From Gracilaria caudata (lineage: Eukaryota > Rhodophyta > Florideophyceae > Gracilariales > Gracilariaceae), in assembly GCA_030374735.1 (NCBI GenBank), contig JASCIV010000014.1:19310-83309 (forward strand): a stretch of DNA of 64,000 nucleotides, written 5' to 3'. The notes under the pieces were generated by a model, which did no database searches, had not been told where the DNA came from, and saw nothing but the letters and a program-made list of their open reading frames with translations. This document shows, piece after piece, positions 30,020 to 41,114 of this stretch. The position numbers and the translations under genes were made by a program. Numbering within the stretch: the stretch's first letter is position 1; the number at the start of each line of letters is the position of its first letter.

Positions 30020-31114
30020 TTAGAGTTTGAGACTGACGTTTGGTTTGAATGAAGGTATATTGACATGGTCATCATTCATGGCAACTTTGGAGACACAGGC
30101 TGATAGGATGAACAAGGCACCGATAAGAGCGTTGAGTTGCATTGTCTCGCCACACAAGTACGAAGCAAGAGCGGCGGCCCAGAGCGGTTCGGTAGACATC
30201 AAAACAGCCATTTCACTGGCATGAACTCGCTTCAAAGCAACATTTTGTAACCATACAGAAAGAGCAGTAGTTACTACGCCTGTATAAAGTGTGCAGAGAG
30301 CCATGTCCACATTTGAAAACGTTGCAGAGATTGCGAAGCCGCCGGTGTCGACAACGCTCCACATTGTAGACAAGGCGGCGATCACAGCCAGCTGAATGGA
30401 TGACAAAGCAGCTACGTTGTCTGGATATCTTGCTGTGGCGCGTTCGTTCAAAGCAAAACCAGCCGCGAATGCCACTGCCTGCAGAAGCGCAAAGATGTCA
30501 TTGGTTCCGAATGGCAAACCGTTGGACGCCTCCAGAAAGGTGACGCCCGTAACAGCAAGCAACGCGGGTAACATCACTGATCTCAACGACTGATTAGCAT
30601 CAGTGGAAAACAAAGCAAGTCCGGAACGTTGTAACAACGGCACGATCACAACCGCCAACGCGCAGCAAAACGCACTGGTGGATGCATGTGCATGAACGCC
30701 ACTCAACGACAACGCCTGCGTGAAATACCCCAGGAAAACAAAAGCGCCGATCACAGAAGCGTCTCTCAAAAACTGCATCGTCCACTTGCCGCGCGCAGCG
30801 AACGGCAACGTAGCAAGCGACGCAAACGTGAAGCGCGCGCAAGCGCACAGTGACGGAGAGAGATGGGCGGTCTGCACATGTTTGACGACGGGAAAATTGG
30901 TGCCCCACACTGCTGCGACGAGTAACAGCAACGCGCGTGGCGCGAGATAGGACAGAGGCGAGGCCGGGCTCGTCGACGAAGGCGGTGCGGTCGACTGTCC
31001 CGCACTCATGCGCAGCGGCGCGCGCCGCGACGCGACAACCGGACGCGACGAAACAGCCGGACGGGTGTGCGTAGCGATGTTTGACAGCGGCAGCGATGGA
31101 ATGAAGGCGGCCAT
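30020..31114 (-). CDS. EamA/DMT-family transporter, probably plastid envelope
   Basis: 364 residues if started at 31114, where MAAFIPSLPLSNIATHTRPA begins a typical algal plastid transit peptide with a Phe near the N-terminus; an ATG at 31201 would add 29 residues. After a Ser/Thr/Pro-rich leader, ten hydrophobic segments form two EamA halves: the first opens RALLLLVAAVWGTNFPVVKH, with the family's W-G-(S/T)-N-F motif, and the second ends TEPLWAAALASYLCGETMQL, the conserved E-P-x-x-(A/T)...GE motif of the last helices. DMT transporters of this type export or exchange metabolites such as amino acids, nucleotide sugars or triose phosphates; the substrate cannot be told. It is tail-to-tail with the gene at 29100 and head-to-head with Utp7. 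Confidence 0.85.
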   Translation of the reverse strand: MAAFIPSLPLSNIATHTRPAVSSRPVVASRRAPLRMSAGQSTAPPSSTSPASPLSYLAPRALLLLVAAVWGTNFPVVKHVQTAHLSPSLCACARFTFASLATLPFAARGKWTMQFLRDASVIGAFVFLGYFTQALSLSGVHAHASTSAFCCALAVVIVPLLQRSGLALFSTDANQSLRSVMLPALLAVTGVTFLEASNGLPFGTNDIFALLQAVAFAAGFALNERATARYPDNVAALSSIQLAVIAALSTMWSVVDTGGFAISATFSNVDMALCTLYTGVVTTALSVWLQNVALKRVHASEMAVLMSTEPLWAAALASYLCGETMQLNALIGALFILSACVSKVAMNDDHVNIPSFKPNVSLKL

Positions 31115-31448
31115 GGCGATGCGGATGCGCGCGAGAACGAAGGGGCTCGCACCGCCATCGCCCGCCCACAGGGAGATGATGGTTTCTATGGCGGCGGGCA
31201 TTGTTCATCGCAGAAGATGGCGTTCACCAATCACGGCGAGAACCGGCGACACACGTGTAGGGTTTCCCGCGACGGTTGCAATCCGCCTCCACGTGCTGTA
31301 ATGCACCAGCTGTCAGCATCCAATACGTGGCCAACGTTGAAAGCAAGAACCACGCAAGTGACACGACATGGGAGCCTGCAACAAGCGTACCGCCGTCGTC
31401 TTTTTCGCCGCCATCTCCGAGCATCACAAGCCATTACTCCATTGTCAA

Positions 31449-33092
31449 ATGGGCGGGCGGTCGCGCCCGCGCGCGCCCAAGCTCACGCCGCTCTCAGACG
31501 TAAAGCCCGGCGCCCGAAAGCGTGTCTACCGCGCCAACCGCGCCGCGCAGCTGTCCTACGATGTGCGCAGGGAGAACAGCAAAGCCACTGTGTTGCACAC
31601 CGACGCGCCGGGATTGTTAGAGCCTCAGCATGAACTTGAGCATACGTTTCACTTCACGCAACGACAGTTGAAAAGAAATGTCGACATTGCTACCGTGGCA
31701 AAGGCCGATTTTGAGTTGAACCTTGACGACTCGGGCCTGTCCCCGTATCACACCGCGTGCTTTTCGCGCTCGTCCAAGTCGCTGTTGCTCGCCAGTCGAC
31801 TAGGTCATGTTTCCGTCATGGATTGGAGATCCTTCAAGTTGCGCACGGAGCTTATGCTCAACGAGACCGTGCGTTCCGCTACCTTTTTGCACAATGATTC
31901 ATTCTTCGCTACAGCGCAGAAGCAGTTCGTGTACATCTATGATGCCAACGGATTGCAGTTGCACGTGCTCAGGAATCATAGAGATCCGGATAATCTTGTG
32001 TTTTTGCCCCATCATTTGTTGTTGGCTTCCACTTCAACCCCTGCTGCTGGGCACGGACGTTTGGTGTATACCGATACGTCTACCGGCCAGATCATCAACG
32101 AACATGATTATGGCTCGCGTCTTCTGCGATTAAACGCTGCAACTCATGCCTGCGCCAATTCGTCCAACGGTATCATTCATCTTGCACATACGTCTGGAGT
32201 TGTTTCGTTTTGGTCCCCGATAACAGGTCGACCTTTAGCTCGTATGCTCACGCACCGTTCTACTGTCAATCACGTTGCAGTCGAACCTAACGGCCGTTAT
32301 ATGTATACTGCTGGCGCTGATTGCGTTGTCGGCTGTTGGGATCTACGAACATATCGAAAAGTCTTTCAGTGGCGAACTCCGGCCAAGGTTACATCACTTT
32401 GTGTGTCGCAACGTCAGATGCTTGCATTGTCCTTCGGTGCTACGGTGCAGGTGTGGGCACCTTTTGACAATAGTTCACATTTGTCACTGCAGGACAAACG
32501 CACACAACCGTACATGAGACAGACATACTCTGGTTCTGTCATCACGGGTCTCAACTTTTGCCCGTTTGAAGATGTTCTTGCGGTATGTCATGAGACAGGT
32601 GTTCGGAACATGATTGTGCCCGGAGCCGGGGAACCTACATTCGATACCAATGCCCCAAATCCGTATGAAACTCGGAAGCAGCGAACGCAAAATGAAGTGC
32701 GAACTCTCATCGACAAATTACCGCCCGCTTCCATTGTATTAGACCCATCCACAGTAGGTGCCGTTGACCCAGACCCTGCCCAACGGTTGCGTGAAATTCA
32801 GGACCAGCAACGACATGCCAACTTGGAGAAGATCCACAAAAAGGGCATGAAGAAGAAGCAAAAAGGACGGAATAAGATTTCCAAACGTCTTAGCAAGATT
32901 CAGGAGAATGCTGCGATGGTTCGAAAGATTCAAGGAGAACAAGCTCGGGAGCAACGGCAGAAGACAAGGGAGTTGGCACAACGAATTCGAGAAAAGGATT
33001 TGAAAGATGCGAAGGCTGGCTTTCGTCATGGTGGACTTGGTCCGTCAGCTCCTTTACCAGATGCGCTGCAGCGGTTTGTAAGAAAGAATTGA
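31449..33092 (+). CDS. UTP7: U3 snoRNP/SSU processome WD-repeat protein Utp7 (WDR46/BING4)
   Basis: 547 residues from the ATG at 31449 (MGGRSRPRAPKL); an in-frame ATG at 31368 would add 27 residues that do not look like protein and overlap the EamA promoter side. A WD40 propeller covers ~70-345 (for example SRLGHVSVMDWRS, GADCVVGCWDLRTYR). It is followed at ~352-440 by the BING4 C-terminal domain, whose signature is very clear: PYMRQTYSGS, GLNFCPFEDVLAVCHETG, VPGAGEPTFDTNAPNPYE and KLPPASIVLDP. The C-terminus is a Lys/Arg-rich helical tail, as in yeast Utp7. The protein acts in the nucleolus in early 18S rRNA processing. Length is normal. Confidence 0.95.
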   Translation: MGGRSRPRAPKLTPLSDVKPGARKRVYRANRAAQLSYDVRRENSKATVLHTDAPGLLEPQHELEHTFHFTQRQLKRNVDIATVAKADFELNLDDSGLSPYHTACFSRSSKSLLLASRLGHVSVMDWRSFKLRTELMLNETVRSATFLHNDSFFATAQKQFVYIYDANGLQLHVLRNHRDPDNLVFLPHHLLLASTSTPAAGHGRLVYTDTSTGQIINEHDYGSRLLRLNAATHACANSSNGIIHLAHTSGVVSFWSPITGRPLARMLTHRSTVNHVAVEPNGRYMYTAGADCVVGCWDLRTYRKVFQWRTPAKVTSLCVSQRQMLALSFGATVQVWAPFDNSSHLSLQDKRTQPYMRQTYSGSVITGLNFCPFEDVLAVCHETGVRNMIVPGAGEPTFDTNAPNPYETRKQRTQNEVRTLIDKLPPASIVLDPSTVGAVDPDPAQRLREIQDQQRHANLEKIHKKGMKKKQKGRNKISKRLSKIQENAAMVRKIQGEQAREQRQKTRELAQRIREKDLKDAKAGFRHGGLGPSAPLPDALQRFVRKN

Positions 33093-34096
33093 TACCTGCT
33101 TAATTTCCTTATTGTTACACAGATTGTAAAAGAACGTCAATATTTCAGCCACTACTACTGCAAGTCGATCGTTTCGGAACGTGGCGTAACAAAGGCACAG
33201 TCCAGAGATGCGCAACAAGCTTAAGACGGAAAGATTTAAGTGACTACAACCGTATCTGCTAGTCATCGATAGTTTACGCTTCAACTAAAGGCCAACCCCC
33301 AAAACTTAGCCTCCTTCTCGAACACCAAATGTAAAACTCACACAGGAGCTCTTCGCTATCATTCTTGGGGAGGGTTGGCAGTTTGCCAACGCTTCGAACA
33401 TGGGCTCATTTGATGCCCTCGCACACGGCACTGAAACGTCTTTTCATTCGTGAAACTAACCCTCCTACCTTCACTATCCATTCTGAGCAGCATGTTCATG
33501 ATGATCAGAAAGTTTCTCGAGCGCTCTATAGTGTCAGATCTCAATGCCGGGCTACAGAACGCGGGCCCGCCAGTGTTGTCGCTCGAATCGAATAGTATCT
33601 ATGACCCCCAGCCGTCCCGAACTACAATCATAGTGAAGGAGGCGGAGACGATTTTGGTCTGCTTCGCATCTCTTGGATTTGTTTCAGCGGTCCAACAAAA
33701 AAGAAAAAGGTGCGGAAGGGTGTCGAACACAAGGTTCGTTTTCGTTTTGCAGTGCAAGACATGGACACGTCGATTTTCGGCCAAAAGGCATGCACTGCGC
33801 AGCGAGTTTTCATACTGTACCTCGCCGCGGCATAAGGGTAGCTTCGTAGATAAAACTGTATCTGCAATTGTAGAACGGCATGATACTCGACCACGCTGTT
33901 GATCTCAACGGCGTCTTCATCGATAGAAGAGTAGTACAGGGGTAAATACTATTCTAGTGGTCTGCAGAGATGAACTTCCCGAACACGCCACAGCCCTTCA
34001 GAACTTGACACCTGCATGCTTTCACAGCGAGAAGACGGATTCCAATGCATCCTAAAGATCACGGGTTTCTATTTAGCACGCAACGTATTGTAGAAG
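33093..34096. other. Intergenic, no gene seen
   Basis: A frame at 33450-33902 is open for 150 codons but begins at a GTG, is overlapped by equally long minus-strand frames and has no domain. CTACCCTTA-type sequence occurs on the minus strand at ~33834. Nothing else was supported. Confidence 0.45.
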
Positions 34097-35098
34097 ATGA
34101 GCCCTTGTGCATTTTGTTTACAATACATGCCGTGTTCTCCGTCTTCACGTCGCTTCACCTCCCCAACGTTTCACCACACATTTTTGTCTCCTATCGGAAC
34201 ACGCTGGAAGGAGGCAAGAACTCAGAAGTCACCGTCAAACTTCCGTCGCGATAGGTGCCGAACTGCAAAAGGTTTTGCAGCTCAAAGCGCATCCCGAGAC
34301 CCAGATTTCGCTCCTGGAACAACTACGTTGCTGCTTCAGGTCTCAGAGCCTGCTCACGATCTGCTTAGCTGGACGCATCAATGGCTTCGCGATTACATTT
34401 TCAGCGCGAAGGCACCACTTACTGTTCCGGTCTCGCTGCGAGTTGACGATAAAGAACAATGTCAAGTTCTATTCTACGCTTCAGATTCCGAAGTTCGGGG
34501 TCTTCTTTTGATCAGTGTTGAATCCGAGGAAGAGCATTTCGACATCGCCAAACTGCGAATCACTTCTTCTTCTCGCTTTGTAAACGCTGCTGGGACGTAT
34601 ACCTCAACTTTGCCGGGTGAACGCCGCATTGTTCGAGATCTATATTCTTCAATCGCGCAAAAGTTTAATGGTGTGCGTGTACTCTACAAACCGAGGTATG
34701 TACGACTTCGTAAGAACGTTGACTGTCACGGAAGCCCGTCTGCACATGCAACCGTTTTAGTGTGCGAAGTGCGAAATGTATCCCGAACTCAGCTGGTTTC
34801 CTCTCTTCATGACTGGGCTTTCGAAGTCCAGTTTAGCGCCGCCGGGCTTTCTGTTGAGGGGGCCTCGCTTCCTCCCATCTCTGTATATTCTTTCAGAAAT
34901 GGGGTAAAGGTGCGATCGTGTCAAGGTCCAGATGCTGAACTTATTGCCTATGTGCGAGCAAAGGGAACCGGAGTTGGGCACGCACCAGGACTGGAGCCTG
35001 GAGAAGTTTTTGCTCGTCCCAGCAGATCGATCGTTGTGGTCTCTGCAACTTACCCGAACGAGAAAGGTACTAGAGTCATCTTGAGAAGGTATTGTTAA
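34097..35098 (+). CDS. Unrecognised 333-residue protein, possibly organelle-targeted
   Basis: Uninterrupted frame of 333 codons from an ATG at 34097, far longer than its antisense frames. Residues 1-~60 are rich in Ser, Phe, Arg and Thr and poor in acids (SSRRFTSPTFHHTFLSPIGT), suggesting a mitochondrial or plastid presequence. The rest (~75-333) is a mix of strands and helices, for example TTLLLQVSEPAHDLLSWTHQ, VPVSLRVDDKEQCQVLFYAS and RRIVRDLYSSIAQKFNGVRV, without membrane segments or catalytic motifs I can name. It converges with the SMP-30-like gene, 178 bp apart. Likely a real gene of unknown function. Confidence 0.6.
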   Translation: MSPCAFCLQYMPCSPSSRRFTSPTFHHTFLSPIGTRWKEARTQKSPSNFRRDRCRTAKGFAAQSASRDPDFAPGTTTLLLQVSEPAHDLLSWTHQWLRDYIFSAKAPLTVPVSLRVDDKEQCQVLFYASDSEVRGLLLISVESEEEHFDIAKLRITSSSRFVNAAGTYTSTLPGERRIVRDLYSSIAQKFNGVRVLYKPRYVRLRKNVDCHGSPSAHATVLVCEVRNVSRTQLVSSLHDWAFEVQFSAAGLSVEGASLPPISVYSFRNGVKVRSCQGPDAELIAYVRAKGTGVGHAPGLEPGEVFARPSRSIVVVSATYPNEKGTRVILRRYC

Positions 35099-35276
35099 CT
35101 GTGCTACTCCAGTTTGCCACTTTGCGTGGATCTTGAGAAAACAGCGTTTCTAACCTGCCGTTCTGTGCATTTAGCTTATCCACAAGATTGTTGCGTCAGT
35201 TTGCGGATACTCGCATCCATACACCATCTCGTTCCTGAGTTCAACAGACACCTTGCGGACATTTGAGGCGGCCTTT

Positions 35277-36512
35277 CTATCGTTCTTGAGATAGTTCGAT
35301 TGCGGCCACCTTTGAACTAGCTCCGACGAACAATTCACCGCGCTTGTATGAAACCAGAGCCGGTCCAGGTTTTACGGCTGCTTGTATCCAAGCTATAGGT
35401 GAAAGTCTTCCAGTACTACGCTGCGACACATCGAAGACTGCGACTCCATCTGAAACTCCGACAAACAACCGATTCTCCTCGTCAAGAACGATATTACCCA
35501 GCACCCCCGAAAAGAATGCCTGTTCCCAGTTATGCAGACTAGAAGTCCAGTCATACAACACGACAGGGTCCTTTGCCATTAGGAATTCTTGTCCATCACG
35601 AACGTGAGATTCAATGACATACTCTGTGAGACAAGGTTTCCGTGGGGATGCTTGTGCAACAAGTAGACGATTATCACTGGTCACGGCCACCCCTGAAGGA
35701 CGATCCAAATTGTCGATGAGAAGTACTGGTTCAACGGGGTCGGAATTCGCCGAATTGTTTGACCGCAGAGCAGAAGCAGGGATGTAGTACAATGATTGTG
35801 ACAGATTTGCTCCTGGTGGCTCATCGAGTTTGCGATCAAAGTCGTCAATACTTTCAACAAGGCCAAAGTAAGCATCCGAGAAGAACACATTTCCTCTCTC
35901 ATCGATGGCGAGCGAATTTGGAGAATTCAAGCGCGTATTGTTCCACGTGCTTGCCAGTGATTTAATGTGGTATGTCGGATACATCGTGTGTTTGTGAGCG
36001 CGAAGTGTTAGCAACGCAATATCACGGGCCGCATGTCGTGTGACTATCACGTTGCATGTGTCGTTATCACACGACTGAAGCTGCATGGCTGATATCGCTG
36101 GTCTTAGTAGAGATGCGGCGTGAGAATCGTCATCAGCACCGCCCGCATTGGCCATAAAAGGTAATGACGTGGGCACACTTGTGGGAAACATGAAGCAGTT
36201 GTTTGTGGGATGATCGCATGTTAGTAGTGCGTTGAAAGGCGATGGTAAAACATGGATCGCACTTATTCTGAACAGTGTGGGCGGCAATTCGACTATCTCA
36301 CGGAACAAGCGTGTGCTGTTTGGAGATATTTGAAAGGCGCTTTTGGTGGTGTCTGACGAAACGCCTTGTATACTTAGAGGTAACATTTTGAGGATGATGA
36401 TTGATATGATGCATGGTGTTACGGTGAGAAAGAATGGGATAACGTTCTGCGGAATTGGTTTGTAGTCGGCTGGAGGTGTGGGTGAGAGCAGGGATCTTAA
36501 GTAGCTGGTCAT
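35277..36512 (-). CDS. SMP-30/gluconolactonase-like beta-propeller, membrane-anchored
   Basis: 411 residues from the ATG at 36512. A short N-terminal tail is followed by one hydrophobic segment (about 24-46, VIPFFLTVTPCIISIIILKM), so the propeller probably lies outside the cytosol. The six-bladed fold is indicated by LNSPNSLAIDERGNVFFSDA then YFGL (about 197-220), the Asn-Ser-Pro-Asn and Phe-(S/T)-Asp metal-site pattern of the SMP-30/strictosidine-synthase-like group, and by DNLDRPSGVAVTSDNRLLVA, LGNIVLDEENRLFVGVSDGV and KRGELFVGASSKVAAIEL as later blades. Enzymes of this fold hydrolyse lactones or organophosphate-like esters, or condense small molecules; the actual substrate is unknown. The Asn-glycosylation sites after the membrane segment (NSTRLF, NNTRLN) fit a lumenal location. 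Confidence 0.75.
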   Translation of the reverse strand: MTSYLRSLLSPTPPADYKPIPQNVIPFFLTVTPCIISIIILKMLPLSIQGVSSDTTKSAFQISPNSTRLFREIVELPPTLFRISAIHVLPSPFNALLTCDHPTNNCFMFPTSVPTSLPFMANAGGADDDSHAASLLRPAISAMQLQSCDNDTCNVIVTRHAARDIALLTLRAHKHTMYPTYHIKSLASTWNNTRLNSPNSLAIDERGNVFFSDAYFGLVESIDDFDRKLDEPPGANLSQSLYYIPASALRSNNSANSDPVEPVLLIDNLDRPSGVAVTSDNRLLVAQASPRKPCLTEYVIESHVRDGQEFLMAKDPVVLYDWTSSLHNWEQAFFSGVLGNIVLDEENRLFVGVSDGVAVFDVSQRSTGRLSPIAWIQAAVKPGPALVSYKRGELFVGASSKVAAIELSQER

Positions 36513-39435
36513 GGCAGAGTATGAATGCGGTTGCAGTTTCCTGTGCGGGATCGGCTATATTTGCATATACACGAACGGAAGAAGAAAGTTACGGCGACCA
36601 TGTTTAGTGTTCTGGTGCATGTCACTTCTTTCGGGACATCGGAGATTTGCTCTGGTTCTTGATGGTGCACGGGCCAATCCTACTTTGTATCTAAGTGAAA
36701 TGAAAAATGGAGAAACTTTTGAGTAGAGGTAAACATGTGGACTGTTGAGACGAAAGCGCTTTGGTGTTATGATGAAATTGAGCTCAAACAACGAAAGCAT
36801 GTGGAGCGAGAAAGAGAACGATAGCGAGCAAAATGGGAGAGTTCGCCAAAACAAGAAGAGAACGATTGCCGCAGCTTTTCTACCCAAAGTGCTAATGTAT
36901 TAGCCAATACTTTAATCATCCACAGCGCAGTCGTGGCTACTGCACACGCCTTACTAGTACGAAGGGTAGCTCTAGCGTACGTGCTGTCTGTTGTTCCGTC
37001 TCTCGCCGCTTTGTGCTAGCTACTCGATAAGTGCGCTTCTGTTGAGTGAGCATCACCGACGCACAGTCAAATCGATAGTTGGCAAACAGAAAGAAATATC
37101 GATACTGAAGCTTGCGCATGAACACATACGTCGGCTGCCAGCGGCAGCCCGCTACGGTTGTTGCACTTGATGCTCTTCTTTGCCGTGAACATAATCGTTT
37201 GATCGCAAAGATGATGCAGCGCTATCGGCATTGGGAGCGAAATGTACAATGTGGCTTACTGTTTCAAACGACATTGTGAAGGGGAACGCGACGTACTGTA
37301 GCGTTCGCTACCGTCGGTACCAATGGTACAACGGTAGATACGCACAGTAGATACAGTGTAATGTTCCTCTTGCTCAGAACGAGAAATCGAGTACCCTTGT
37401 ACGAGGTTATACAGTACGTGTGTTTGCTCCAGGACAAGTTGTTGACGAATGGGTATTGTACTCGGTCGGAGAAGCGATTGTGTGCTTACAGAGAGACCAC
37501 GTCAGGGTTGGAGCGCAGATGTGTTGATGAGAAGGGCGCGCTTGTGCGCGGGAAGGGCGCACAAGCGCGCGCGGCGGATGGGGCGCGGTGCTTTCCCTCG
37601 AGTAGCGCTCGCTCATCTCAACGCAGTTGTAGTGCGCGCACTGAGTGGCAGTGCAGGGTGGGCCACGGCGCGCTGCGGGGGCGCTAGTAGTGGTGTGGCG
37701 CGTTGTGTTGATATATGTTGTAGTTTATAGAGTATGGGGGAGAGGGGGGGGTTAAGAGTTGCGAAGCGGTGGCACTTTTGCACTTTAGCGGTGATGCGGC
37801 AAGATTAGTTCGTTTGTTGTCTGCCAGTGGCAGCAAGAAGGAGAACAGCGAACGGCTGGATGACGGTGCAAGACGAGTTGTGAAAGATCTTTGTCTGAGT
37901 GTTGAGTGATACTGTACGTAGAATTGTGGTGGAGTGGTTTGCCCAAACGATGGTTCTGAAGCGCTTAAAGGCACGGCTGGGAGAAAAAGAGACGCATGCG
38001 CGGTTGATTGCGTTGAGTTGTTTGAGCATGGCAGTTTGACAGATTGGCTTTTTCCTGTGGTATGGCTATACAGTACAAGTGCGCAGCACCGAGGGGATAT
38101 GACCAAGGACGATGTAAATAGCATTGTTTATCGGCGAGCGCAGTGGCACAGGCACCATGTTGATGAGCAAGGAACAGTTTTGGGTTGTGCAGCAGATATG
38201 TGCGTGAGATACTTTTGAGGTGACAGTGTAGAAAAGGAGGTATTCGGCGGTATGAGAAGGTTGAGGCCGGCAGCGCAGTGGATGCGATGGAAGGGCACAC
38301 ACGCGGAAACCAAATGACGTCGAAGAGGGAGCGGACTGCTGCGCAGCAGCTGCGGCTGCCACTGTAGTGAGCGATTCGCGGCAGGGTGCGCCTCTGCAGT
38401 GTATGCGGCGCAAAGCAACGCAGCGCGCGCTGTATCGCCATCGCACATATGCGTAAAAGCACGCGGCGCGCATTTACAGAATGGAACATACACAGCAGCA
38501 AAGAGGCACGTGCGCGCAGTGCTTTGCTTTGTACAGTACGAGCGCGCGCCCTTGCGTGCGCTGCGCACACGCCAATGAGCAACGCGCGCGTCATGCAACG
38601 TGTGCGCCAGCGATTGGTGCGTTACGCGTGTGTTTAGCGCCTAGTTGGCGCGCCGCATGACAGTGCTGTCGCCCGGGACAGTTTGGAAGCGTTTGATACG
38701 AGACGCGTCTGTGTGTCATACTCGAGTCATCGCCACGTGCGCTTTGTGCGTGCGCGCGCGCGCCTTGGCGCCGCAACGGGTGATGCCGAGCCACGCGAGT
38801 TGCGCGCTGAGCTGTGTCGTGCTGCAGCTGTCGCGCTCTCCTGCGAGTGGTCGTGCTCAGTAAAGCGCTTACGTCACCGTCTAGTGGATAACATCCACTA
38901 TTATGTGTGTTCGCGCGCCGATCTAAATGGCGTGCAACCCGCTCGCGCAACACTCCGCGCGCCAGTCGCGGCTCGCTGCGGGCGTTGCGCCTCACACCGA
39001 CACGGGTCTCACACAGGGCGTCGCAGCAAGCAGCTATGACGTGCAGTTGAGCCTTCGGCCCGAATCTGCCACTCACCAAAAAAGACAGCGCGCGCTCATT
39101 AAACACACGTCCGCGTGCGTTTCAAAAATTCAAACGCAAACGCAATCAAACCCTCCGTTTACAGCGAGCGGCGGCATGTTCCGCACCGCGCGCGCGAAAA
39201 AGGCGCGTTTCGCATCGCCGCACCGCTCGCCCACATGGCGAGCGAACGCGCAGGCACACGCCGTCACACACACCCCATCGCAACCGCCGCGCTCATCGCG
39301 CCACAGAACGCGCACACACCCCCCCTCCCGCAGCTCCCACTCCCCATCCACACCCCCGCTCCCGCCAACCACCTCATCCTCCCCCTCGCCGCGCTCTCCG
39401 CGCCGCCCGTTCGCCCGCGCGCGGCGCCCGCCACA
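36513..39435. other. Gene-free region rising in GC and CpG content
   Basis: Nearly 3 kb without a supported gene. A near-palindrome lies at 37309-37338, TACCCTTGTA at 37392-37401 and its CG variant on the minus strand at 36958-36968. From ~38300 the sequence becomes very rich in GCGC, producing long spurious frames in all six readings. The stretch just before 39436 is the 5' region of the next gene. Confidence 0.5.
37309..37338. repeat. Near-perfect 30-bp palindrome
   Basis: ctaccgtcggtacca and its partner on the right agree at 13 of 15 positions when folded, with almost no loop. It is non-coding and 54 bp before a TACCCTTGTA motif. Confidence 0.55.
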
Positions 39436-39682
39436 ATGGCCGCCGTGTCCGCGCCGCCGCCCGACCGCGCCTGCAGCCGCGCGCACCCGCCCTCGCCGCC
39501 GCGCGGCGTGCCGCGCTCCTCCTCCTTCACGCGTTCGCGCCGCTTTCTCACCGGAAAGGGCCTTTCTGCGCGCGAGTCATTCGGCGTGGTAGACGACAGC
39601 TCCACGCGTCACGTCTTCCACGCCGCGCGCATGCAGCTCATGGACATTCTACCCTCGCACCCGCCCTCGCCACATCGCGCTT

Positions 39683-39714
<32 letters not shown>

Positions 39715-41082
39715 CCTTCGGTGCCTTTGACGCGCGTCGGCGCGGGCGTGTCTTCGTGGCCGCCGCGGCGCGCGCGCGCGCGCGTGCCGCCGGCGCCGCC
39801 GTTGCCTGCCGTGCGCGCTGGCGCGCGTCGCGCAGTGGCAAGCACAACGATGGCCACCACGTTGGCACACGCGCCACGAAACGACGCGTGTGTCGCGCGA
39901 GGCACGCAGTCAGTGCAGCGCGTGTGGAGTCACACGCGCTTCAGCAGCGTGGCAGAGGCCACCAAGTGGTTTGAAACGCTGCAGTTGGACGACAAACGCG
40001 CCGAACAGAGTGTGAGTTCGGCCGTGTCAGACAACAATCACGCGTCAAATAGCGACGGCATGCATCGCACGTGCGGCGGCGACGAGTGCAGTAGCTTGGA
40101 ATCTGCGAATGAGAGCGCACTGAAGCGCGAGACGGCGGTGGCTGGCATGCCGGATAGCGAGAGTGTGACGCCGTGTTCGTCGGACGCGCCGCTGTCGCCG
40201 TACGTGCCTACCGTGCTGGGTGGTGACCACGGTGGAGTGAGTGCGCGCGAGTTTCTGGAGCAAGGTGACACGGAGTGTGCTGGAGTGGCGCGTCGTGACT
40301 CGCATGTGGCGTATGTGGCGAGCATGCTGGCGCGTGAACGCGAGCATCCTGAAGATGGTGATGACGGACGTGACGGCATGGTGCTGGGCGACGAGACACG
40401 CTGGACGGCGGACAGACAGACTGGCGCAGTGGAAGAGCTGGACAGGAAGGTGTCTGGACTGCAACGGCTCAACGGTCTGAGCACGTCGCTCAAGCAAAGG
40501 CTGCCGCGCGGCGGCAGCCTTTCGCGCATGACGCGCAGCAGAAGCTTTGGGCGCGTGGGACGGCTGCGTTCGTTCGGACGCAAGGAGACGGTGCAGCGCG
40601 GTGACAAGGAGCCGCAGCAACCGCAGCACGAAAAGGCGCACAAACGCGGCTCAATCTCCACGCCGCGGCGGAAGAAGACGCGCGGTGAACTGCCCGCCAC
40701 TGCGGCGACGGGCAACACGTCGTCCATGGTGCGCAGCAAGTCGGCGCCTGCCACGCATCGCTGGAGACGTGTGCCGCGTGGCAACGCCGCTCGCTGTGAC
40801 AGCTACGCCGCAGCGCCAGCGTCACCGTCAGCGTCACCGTCGCCAAAGGCAGCGTCGCCGTCACCAAAGGCAGCGTCGCCGTCACCAAAGGCAGCGTCGC
40901 CGTCACCAAAGGCAGCATCGCCGTCGCGGAAGGCAGCGTCGCCGTCGCGGAAGGCAGCGTCGCCGTCGCTGACGGCGCCCGGACGCGAGTCCGCCACTGG
41001 CTCGGGCTCACCGCGCGCCAAGTCGGTGCACTTTGCTGACGATGGTCACACCGACGCGCGCACACAAGAAGTGCATGAACAA

Positions 41083-41114
<32 letters not shown>

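Noticed and set aside
31368..31448. Upstream ATG adding 27 residues to Utp7
   Set aside because: The added residues lack similarity to the family, and the second ATG gives the usual basic start; kept only as an alternative.
33450..33902. 150-codon plus-strand frame
   Set aside because: GTG start, overlapped by comparable antisense frames, no domain or signal; not supported as a gene.
36511..36726. 71-codon plus-strand frame starting at the promoter of the SMP-30-like gene
   Set aside because: Short, no domain, overlaps the divergent gene's start; likely chance.
38066..39106. Several minus-strand frames of 135-209 codons
   Set aside because: Three or more frames are open at once in CpG-rich DNA, all Cys/Arg/His-rich with no domain; a composition effect.
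39130..39905. Gly/Arg-rich minus-strand frames opposite the polyproline gene
   Set aside because: Direct mirror of (CCG)n and GCGC repeats; no independent support.
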